Below, piece by piece: positions 58,212 through 64,000 of a stretch of 64,000 nt of DNA. Below the pieces are notes generated by a model that saw only the letters and a list, made by a program, of their open reading frames with translations, was not told where the DNA came from and made no database searches. The position numbers and the translations under genes were made by a program. Source of the DNA: an uncultured Verrucomicrobiota bacterium (lineage in GTDB: Bacteria > Verrucomicrobiota > Kiritimatiellia > CAIVKH01); contig CALMUP010000027.1 of NCBI GenBank assembly GCA_937872895.1, forward strand, positions 1-64,000, given 5' to 3'. Each line of letters opens with the position of its first letter. Positions within the stretch are counted from its first letter, which is position 1.

Positions 58212-59543
58212 TCAGAACGAGTAGGTAAACGAAAGGGTCACGCGGTGCTCTTCGAGCAGTTCCTCCTCGAGATTCGAGTCTTCGCGCGTATACAAGTACT
58301 CGAGGCGACGGGTGAGTCGGGTTGACAGAGCCACTTCATGGGCCAGGCTGGTGTTGTAGGTCCAGATCTTTTCCGTTGGGCCAGCGGACAAGGGTTCGTC
58401 GATCTGATACGAGACGTTGAACCCGAAGGTCAGGTTGTACATGATCAGGTCCATCTTCTTGAAGTCATAGGTGATGGTTGTGGAGTCCGTATCCGTCGTT
58501 GAGCCAAACGTGTCCACCGGTTCCTTCTTGGCCGAAAGTGTCTGCTTGGCCGAGGAGGATATCTCGTGCTCGACACCACCACCGTAGGTAAAAGCCACGT
58601 CATTTTCCTCGGCCACTTCCTCGATTTCATAGGAGATCGCGTAGAATCCCTTCACCCGGGGATTCAGCTGGAAATCATCTGAAAGATTGAAGGTGTGGAT
58701 CATTTCCCAATCACCCTTGTCGTCACCGACATCCTCCTTTTCATAGCCCCATCCGTAGGTGAACTTCGGCTTCTCGGTCAGGGTGAAATTGAGCAGGATA
58801 CGTTGGGTGATTTCCCAGACCGGTTCGTCATCGGGCACGTTGACCAGTTCATCGCGGGATCCTTTGTATGAATAAACGGCCTGGACGCGACGGGTGATCC
58901 GGTAGTTGGATTCAAACAGGTAGCCGACGGTATCCTTGTCGTTGATCTGGTCTTCCTCGGCGATATACCGCTCGGCCTTGAAGTCATAATTCGCGGAAAG
59001 TCGAAGCGGATCGGTTTCCCACATCAACTCGGCATTGTAACCGTATTTCTCCTGCTCACGCCGGGTCAGGCGGCTGCTGCCGGGAAACGCTGTATCCTCC
59101 GAGGATTCGGATGTACGCTCCCAACCGGCCTGCAATGCAAGGGTATAGCGGGAGATCTCGGTCAACGTCTCGATATTCGCGCGACCAAACGGATTGGTTG
59201 AATTGTCGAGATCGGAACGGTTCAAATGCTTTTCCACCGACATTCCGGTGTCCAGTTTCAACTGGGTACTGGGAGCAATCGCGGCATCTGAAACCAGGTC
59301 AAGGGAGACGATGATATAAAAATCCTCCATCTCGCCCTTGGCTTCCGACTTGCGCTCCTGCTCGACATTCGTCGTGTAGATCAGTTCGGTGGTCAGCTTC
59401 GACATGAAGTCCAGTGGTCCCAGCCGCAAGAACTGGGCCTCGGCACGTTCCCCCAAACTCCATGCGGCCAGCGCAAGCCCCAGCATCGGGAGCAATCGAC
59501 GACGACGGAAGGTCGAGCCGGCGGTCTCGGCATGGTTTGGCAT
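58212..59543 (-). CDS. Outer-membrane beta-barrel protein of the exopolysaccharide locus
   Basis: A 443-residue protein with a signal peptide ending AEA (about residue 36), many alternating amphipathic strands rich in Tyr/Thr, and a C-terminal Phe (TLSFTYSF) as in barrel proteins. It lies 6 bp before the Wza-like gene. Similar barrels occur beside Wza in loci of related bacteria, but its job is unknown. It may be an alternative exit pore or a structural partner. Confidence 0.75.
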   Translation of the reverse strand: MPNHAETAGSTFRRRRLLPMLGLALAAWSLGERAEAQFLRLGPLDFMSKLTTELIYTTNVEQERKSEAKGEMEDFYIIVSLDLVSDAAIAPSTQLKLDTGMSVEKHLNRSDLDNSTNPFGRANIETLTEISRYTLALQAGWERTSESSEDTAFPGSSRLTRREQEKYGYNAELMWETDPLRLSANYDFKAERYIAEEDQINDKDTVGYLFESNYRITRRVQAVYSYKGSRDELVNVPDDEPVWEITQRILLNFTLTEKPKFTYGWGYEKEDVGDDKGDWEMIHTFNLSDDFQLNPRVKGFYAISYEIEEVAEENDVAFTYGGGVEHEISSSAKQTLSAKKEPVDTFGSTTDTDSTTITYDFKKMDLIMYNLTFGFNVSYQIDEPLSAGPTEKIWTYNTSLAHEVALSTRLTRRLEYLYTREDSNLEEELLEEHRVTLSFTYSF

Positions 59544-59640
59544 ACGGCGCGTGATCCCTGTACAGAACAGCGGCCCTCATCCACCAGGCTGCCGCGACCC
59601 CATCAACGGGCCTTCGGCCTGGACGGAAAGGGCCTCCGGA

Positions 59641-59985
59641 CTACTTGGTTGACTTGAACGGCTTGTATTCTTCGACCGGAACATTCAGGCCGGCCTTGCC
59701 CGCAAAATCACCCGGTTGCCCCCACTGGACCACTTTCTGGTCCTCGAAGTAAACCCAGTAGGTTTTGGGGTTGATCGCGAACGAGGGCGTGTATTCCCAG
59801 ATTTCCGTCGAACGGCCGTCGTCAAACACCTTGGCCGCGCGGATCGTGTACGGATCACCAATGCGGTCGCGCACTTCTTCCGGGGTCATGCCCAAACGCA
59901 ATTCCTTGACCTTCTTCGAGGGAGAACTGCACCCGACGGCACCCAATACCAACCCAACCAACACCCAGCAAGCCAATCGTTTCAC
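59641..59985 (-). CDS. SmpA/OmlA (BamE-like) lipoprotein
   Basis: A 114-residue protein. The GTG at 59985 has AAAGGAG 6-7 nt upstream. The lipoprotein signal ends GAVGC (Cys19). The SmpA/OmlA motif LRLGMTPEEVRDRIGDPY at 30-47 is clear. BamE-type proteins assist outer-membrane protein assembly. Here it leads the export operon, 97 bp before the beta-barrel gene, and may serve that barrel. Confidence 0.85.
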   Translation of the reverse strand: MKRLACWVLVGLVLGAVGCSSPSKKVKELRLGMTPEEVRDRIGDPYTIRAAKVFDDGRSTEIWEYTPSFAINPKTYWVYFEDQKVVQWGQPGDFAGKAGLNVPVEEYKPFKSTK

Positions 59986-60071
59986 GCGATGCTCCTTTCA
60001 ACACAGTAGTCCAAACCGTTAACCGTAAGCGGGATTGTTTGACACAACCCACGTGGCTAGGCAAGTGCAAA

Positions 60072-60091
60072 GCTTGTTAGAATCAACAAGC
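60072..60091. promoter_or_regulatory. Small perfect inverted repeat in divergent promoter region
   Basis: GCTTGTT (60072-60078) and AACAAGC (60085-60091) surround six bases. It lies between the BamE-like gene and the plus-strand gene at 60185, so it could be an operator or a hairpin. No promoter boxes were identified confidently in the 199-bp gap. Confidence 0.3.
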
Positions 60092-60184
60092 AGAACCCGC
60101 TAAAACGTTTTTGCGGCTGCCGTCGGGATTCGCACTTGAACAGGGCGAAACTACCGGTGTATGGTGTGTGTGGGAGAACCCTGC

Positions 60185-61393
60185 GTGAATTGGCGTCGTA
60201 TAACGTATGTTTTTGTGACCATGATGGTGCTGATCGCCGGCAGCCTCGCCGTGACCGGGTACCGTTCCTTCCGCCTGTACGACCACGTCTCGGAAATCAG
60301 CGCCAACATCAAGTACTTGATCGAAAACGGAGGCACCATTGGACAGGCCGATGCAGACCAGACCCTGTCATCGACCTACCTGGAGATCATTTTCGGCGCC
60401 GATCCCGAGTTGCTGGCCCAATTGAAGCAGGCGGTCGAAAAGGGCATTCAGGAGACTCCCGACGTCAAGGAGGGTGAAATCGCCGCCATTCTCGTGACCT
60501 ATCGCAAGAACGGCGATGATAAAATCGAAAATGTCGTGGCGCACGTGGTCGGAGGTTTTCCGCTCGGTCGGCGCAAGATCAGCATGCACCGGGATGGTTT
60601 CTTTGCCAGCCAAATCGGCGATAACCTGTGGGGTACCGGTGACTCGGCGCTGAAGTTCCTGGGCCGTGAACTGATCGTGTGGGCCAATAATGAAGAGGAC
60701 GCCCGTATGCAGAAGGAGCTTATCGAGGCGATCTTCTCCGGCGAAATCATGGTATTGGCGGATAATATTGCCGAGAAACCGCTCTATTACACGGCCGTGC
60801 TCCCTGCTCCGCGCCAACTCGTTCCCGACAAGATGAAATCCCATGTCCGAGCCATCCTGCTCAACGGCTCGCTTTCGCCGGAACGTGGCACCTTCGAATT
60901 GATCGTATTGACCGACAACGAGCGATCGTCCGCGCTGGTGAATGCCATGATGTTTGATCTGCGCACCTCGATGCTGGTCGGATTGCGCACGCGATTCCGC
61001 GGCGTTCTCGAAGACACTCCCTGGGGACCCAATGTTCCGGTTTGGTGGGCCTACGAAATGGCCAACACGATCGAGGACATGCAGCTCTCCCGCCGTGATC
61101 GTACGGTCCGGTTGAGCACCCAGTACGAGCGCCGCATGGTCAATGCCACCCTGAAGTCCATTGAGCGTTTCGGCCGCGACTACACCGCCATTCGCGGGGT
61201 GCAGGAAGAGAAGCTCGATCCGCGCATGGTGGATGCCCGGATGCGGTCCCGCAAACCCGGTCACTACTGGAGCGATACGCACCGCTGGGGACCTGACTGG
61301 CCGATCGCTTCCTCGACCAATTTGCTGATCCAGCGCCCGTCGGAAGAGGTCGAGCAACTCGACAATGCGCCGCCGGTATCCGGAACGCTTTAA
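60185..61393 (+). CDS. Membrane-anchored protein of unknown function
   Basis: A 402-residue protein. I place the start at the GTG at 60185 since GGGAG lies 8 nt upstream; an ATG at 60161 lacks such a site. One N-terminal membrane segment (about 6-28) precedes a soluble, charged domain with no motif I recognise. WWAYEMANTIEDMQLSRR and the Trp-rich GHYWSDTHRWGPDWPI near the C-terminus are distinctive. It may be anchored in the inner membrane facing the periplasm. Confidence 0.75.
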   Translation: MNWRRITYVFVTMMVLIAGSLAVTGYRSFRLYDHVSEISANIKYLIENGGTIGQADADQTLSSTYLEIIFGADPELLAQLKQAVEKGIQETPDVKEGEIAAILVTYRKNGDDKIENVVAHVVGGFPLGRRKISMHRDGFFASQIGDNLWGTGDSALKFLGRELIVWANNEEDARMQKELIEAIFSGEIMVLADNIAEKPLYYTAVLPAPRQLVPDKMKSHVRAILLNGSLSPERGTFELIVLTDNERSSALVNAMMFDLRTSMLVGLRTRFRGVLEDTPWGPNVPVWWAYEMANTIEDMQLSRRDRTVRLSTQYERRMVNATLKSIERFGRDYTAIRGVQEEKLDPRMVDARMRSRKPGHYWSDTHRWGPDWPIASSTNLLIQRPSEEVEQLDNAPPVSGTL

Positions 61394-61452
61394 AGCGTTT
61401 CTACTCGATAGCTGGTTGTAACCCTGCCATTCCCCGCGTGTTAGACCTGCGT

Positions 61453-61475
61453 AAAATCCGGCACAACCGGTTTTT
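61453..61475 (+). terminator. Probable Rho-independent terminator
   Basis: AAAATCCGG, a CACAA loop, then CCGGTTTTT gives an 8-of-9-bp stem followed by T residues, 60 bp after the stop codon of the membrane-anchored gene. Confidence 0.5.
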
Positions 61476-61533
61476 CAGGCTAGCCATGCCCACCCGACCT
61501 CTCTATATTGCAGATTTACTTTAGGTCCTTTTC

Positions 61534-62901
61534 ATGGGTTTGGGTTTACGCACATCCAGAAACGCGAGGCGATGCCTCCGTCAACCGGTCGCATGGCTAT
61601 CCGCCACGCTTTCCTTGTGCATTCCCTTTTTAGCGCCCGCGCAAACCTACGATGTACGCGTCATTTCCCGCGAAGGCTTGTACAACCGGGATCCGGTGCT
61701 CAGCGAAACCGGTCTGGCCGCGTGGATGTACTTCAATACCAACATCAACAACTCGGCCCAGTCGCACATCGCGGTGCTCGACAACGGTGAACTTCGCAAT
61801 ATCACGGAAGAGATGACCGGGCTGTTCGGCGCGGTTAAACCACAGATCCACAGCAACCAGGTCATTTTCACCGCAAGCACCCGCAACATCGAAGGCAATA
61901 TCACGTGGACGTTGATGGAGGTCCCGACTCGCGACGAAGGCGAACAGCCGGAATTGACCGCGCTGTATTCCGGCATGGAAGTCGGTGGAGCCCCGCCACC
62001 ATCGGAAGAGGACACAGCACCAATCGCTGAGCCCGGATCGGAATCGATCAACCTCAACGCGACAACCAACGAAGTGCGTCGCCACCCCAGCGGCGAAGCC
62101 GAGGTCTGGTCGTGGCGCCAGGGGGATGCGGATATACAACGTGTCACCCACGATCGACGCAATGATTTTGCCCCCAGCTTCTGGGGCAACCTGATCGCCT
62201 GGCAAAAAGAAAGAGGTTGGCCGTTCGGGTGGGAAATCATGGCGCTTGCCGGCGATATCCGCATGCAGTTGACCACGAACTTCTATTACGACATCGGCCC
62301 GAAGGTCCATGGCGACAAGGTGGTCTGGTATGGCTGGGATGGCTTTGACTATGAAATCTACCTGTTCGATGCCGCAACCACCACGACCGTTCAGATCACC
62401 AGCAACCGCTACGATGACGTTGCCCCCATGGTGTGGGGCGATACCATCGTCTGGGAAGGTTACACCGCCGTGGAAGCCGACATTTTCATGTGGCGCGACG
62501 GCGTGGTTACGCGCATCAGCGACAATGTGAACGACGACCTCTATCCGCGCGTCTGGGGCAACAAGGTAGTTTGGCAAGGATTTGACGGCGATGACTTCGA
62601 GATCTACCTCTACGAAATTGGCTCCGACCGCAAACCGATCAAACTGACGTCGAACACCTACGACGATACCAATCCGGACATCTACGACGACCTCGTGGTC
62701 TGGATGGGCTACCACGACAACTGGGATGCCGAAATCTTCTACATGGATGTCCGATCGATCAATGATCCCGCGAACCTGAAAGCCGTTCAGTTGACCAACA
62801 ACGAGGACGATGACCGCGATCCACGCACCGTGGCTCGCCGTATCATCTGGGTTTCGGACAACGAGAACGACACCAGCGTTATGCTTGCCGAGCCGAAGTA
62901 A
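61534..62901 (+). CDS. Exported TolB/PD40-like beta-propeller protein
   Basis: A 455-residue protein with a signal peptide (about 1-36, ending PAQ). Residues about 215-450 contain repeated blades of the form DxxPxxWGDxxVWxG then EIYLYD, as in TolB-type propellers (DVAPMVWGDTIVW, DLYPRVWGNKVVW, DTNPDIYDDLVVW). A Pro/Glu-rich linker lies near 145-170. No enzyme motif is seen, so a binding role is likely. It is convergent with comM, 9 bp away. Confidence 0.78.
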   Translation: MGLGLRTSRNARRCLRQPVAWLSATLSLCIPFLAPAQTYDVRVISREGLYNRDPVLSETGLAAWMYFNTNINNSAQSHIAVLDNGELRNITEEMTGLFGAVKPQIHSNQVIFTASTRNIEGNITWTLMEVPTRDEGEQPELTALYSGMEVGGAPPPSEEDTAPIAEPGSESINLNATTNEVRRHPSGEAEVWSWRQGDADIQRVTHDRRNDFAPSFWGNLIAWQKERGWPFGWEIMALAGDIRMQLTTNFYYDIGPKVHGDKVVWYGWDGFDYEIYLFDAATTTTVQITSNRYDDVAPMVWGDTIVWEGYTAVEADIFMWRDGVVTRISDNVNDDLYPRVWGNKVVWQGFDGDDFEIYLYEIGSDRKPIKLTSNTYDDTNPDIYDDLVVWMGYHDNWDAEIFYMDVRSINDPANLKAVQLTNNEDDDRDPRTVARRIIWVSDNENDTSVMLAEPK

Positions 62902-62910
62902 TCCCCCGCC

Positions 62911-64000
62911 CTACACCTGCCACTGGCGGTCGAGCGAACGGTACTGGATCGCCTCCGACACGTGCTCGTCGGTGATAGCCTCGCTGCCGGCGAGATCCGC
63001 GCAGGTCCGCGCCACCTTCAGGATCCGGTCGTAGGCGCGGGCGCTGAAATTCAACTCGGTGATCGCCATCTTGAGCATCGCCTGCGGCCCCTCCCCCAAC
63101 CGGCAGAACTTCTGGATCTCGCGCGACCGCATCTGGGCGTTGCACGTGACCGCACGCAGCCCCTTGAATCGCGCCTGCTGGATCGCCCGCGCCGCCACCA
63201 CCCGCTCGCGGATCACCGACGAAGGCTCTCCCTTGCCCAGCGAGGAGAGATCCTGGTAACTGACCGCGGGCACCTCGACCTGGATGTCCATCCGGTCGAG
63301 CAACGGCCCGGAAATCTTCGAGCGGTACCGCGCGATGTGCTGGGGCGAGCAGCGGCACTCGCGCTTGGGATCGCCGAAGTAGCCGCACGGGCACGGGTTC
63401 ATCGCGGCGACGAGCATGAAGCGGCAGGGAAAGGTCAGGCTGGCCGCCGCCCGCGAGATCGTGACCACGCCATCCTCCAACGGCTGCCGCATCACCTCCA
63501 GCACGTTGCGGTGGAACTCCGGCAATTCGTCGAGGAACAGGACGCCGTGGTGCGACAAGCTGACTTCGCCGGGCATCGGGTGGCTGCCACCCCCGAGCAA
63601 CCCCGCGTCGGAAATCGTATGGTGCGGCGTACGGAACGGCCGCCGCGCGACCAGCGCGTGGTGCGGCGGCAGGATACCGGCGATGCTGTGGATCTTGGTC
63701 GTCTCCAGCGCCTCCTCGAGCGACAACGGCGGCAGGATGCTCGGCACCCGTTTGGCGATCATGCTCTTGCCGGTTCCCGGCGGACCAATCGCGAGAAGGT
63801 TATGCCCGCCCGCCACGGCGACCTCAACGGCGCGTTTGGCCCCTTCCTGCCCCTTCACGTCGCTGTAACACTCCTCGTACAACGAGGCGCAGGTGAACAC
63901 GGCGTGGCTGTCCACGCGGTGGGGCATGAGCTGGATCTTGCCGGCCACGAAATCCGCCGCCTCGCGCAACGAAGCCACCGGAAACACCGGCAACCCGGAC
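62911..64000 (-). CDS. comM: Mg-chelatase-like AAA ATPase ComM/YifB (5' end beyond window)
   Basis: About 363 residues of a family usually near 510; the N-terminal ChlI-like domain is cut by the window edge, so no start codon is assigned. Walker [10 protein letters not shown], Walker [18 protein letters not shown] and the C-terminal four-helix domain ([16 protein letters not shown]) are present. ComM is a hexameric helicase that aids branch migration in natural transformation. It is unrelated to the glycan locus and marks its right boundary. Confidence 0.94.
   Translation of the reverse strand, partial: SGLPVFPVASLREAADFVAGKIQLMPHRVDSHAVFTCASLYEECYSDVKGQEGAKRAVEVAVAGGHNLLAIGPPGTGKSMIAKRVPSILPPLSLEEALETTKIHSIAGILPPHHALVARRPFRTPHHTISDAGLLGGGSHPMPGEVSLSHHGVLFLDELPEFHRNVLEVMRQPLEDGVVTISRAAASLTFPCRFMLVAAMNPCPCGYFGDPKRECRCSPQHIARYRSKISGPLLDRMDIQVEVPAVSYQDLSSLGKGEPSSVIRERVVAARAIQQARFKGLRAVTCNAQMRSREIQKFCRLGEGPQAMLKMAITELNFSARAYDRILKVARTCADLAGSEAITDEHVSEAIQYRSLDRQWQV

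Overview
The window is a roughly 62 kb surface-polysaccharide locus followed by the start of unrelated chromosomal genes. It comes from a Gram-negative bacterium: there are outer-membrane export proteins, lipoproteins with clear lipoboxes and a BamE/SmpA-like lipoprotein. GC is high. The gene style (GbsR-type regulator, UpxY-like NusG paralogue, stand-alone S23, GxxExxY and DUF559 genes, intergenic word-like repeats) resembles PVC-group bacteria such as Verrucomicrobiota/Kiritimatiellota. That placement is inference; no rRNA or ribosomal marker is present. The first 92 bases are almost pure G and look like a sequencing artefact.

Nearly everything is on the minus strand, so the locus reads from right to left. 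From 59985 down to 51198: a SmpA/OmlA lipoprotein, an outer-membrane beta-barrel protein, a Wza-like exporter, a Wzc-like tyrosine autokinase, a WbaP/WcaJ-type initiating phosphoglycosyltransferase, a NusG/UpxY-like antiterminator, an FkbM methyltransferase and a dolichol-phosphate-mannose-synthase-like GT2. A GT39-like membrane protein (plus strand) and a GbsR-type regulator lie divergently at 48786-51160. From 48056 to 36450 come an O-antigen ligase/polymerase, a Wzm/Wzt ABC exporter, a sialidase-like lipoprotein and a complete six-step pseudaminic acid pathway (pseB, C, H, G, I, F) with its associated methylase. From 36438 to 30490 is an amidation cassette (HisH-like, HisF-like, WbpG-like) with an APH-type kinase, an SDR lacking YxxxK, a SpoT-like HD protein and a second CMP-sugar synthetase. 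From 30459 to 3989 lies a long run of GT4, GT9 and GT2 glycosyltransferases, methyltransferases, an ATP-grasp (TupA-like) protein, CDP-glucose genes (rfbF, rfbG), a CapK-like ligase and a UDP-galactopyranose-mutase-like flavoprotein. The left end holds a polysaccharide deacetylase and an MBOAT plus SGNH pair for O-acetylation. The right end holds two exported proteins of unknown function and a comM gene cut by the window edge. Many neighbours overlap as ATGA, indicating translational coupling.

The most unusual feature is a set of short-word arrays scattered through the cluster. At least ten families exist, each with its own degenerate word repeated in exact register: 7 nt (GGGATNC, TAGACNN, TTGNANG, GGGTGTC, AACCANG, TCCGACC), 8 nt (TACAAGGG) or 9 nt (TACACGAAC, CGCGGATNA, GGAGGAAGA). 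Many are arranged as large imperfect palindromes with a left arm of words and a right arm of their reverse complement. They fill gaps between genes. They also lie in frame inside at least six otherwise intact genes (MBOAT, CapK-like, SDR, a glycosyltransferase, pseC twice, wzt), and one supplies the C-terminus of a GT4. Palindromes or paired repeats also bracket the small stand-alone genes for S23 four-helix-bundle, GxxExxY and DUF559 proteins and an S23-like remnant. These look like gene-carrying and gene-less versions of the same kind of element. I regard this as the best candidate for an undescribed system in the window.
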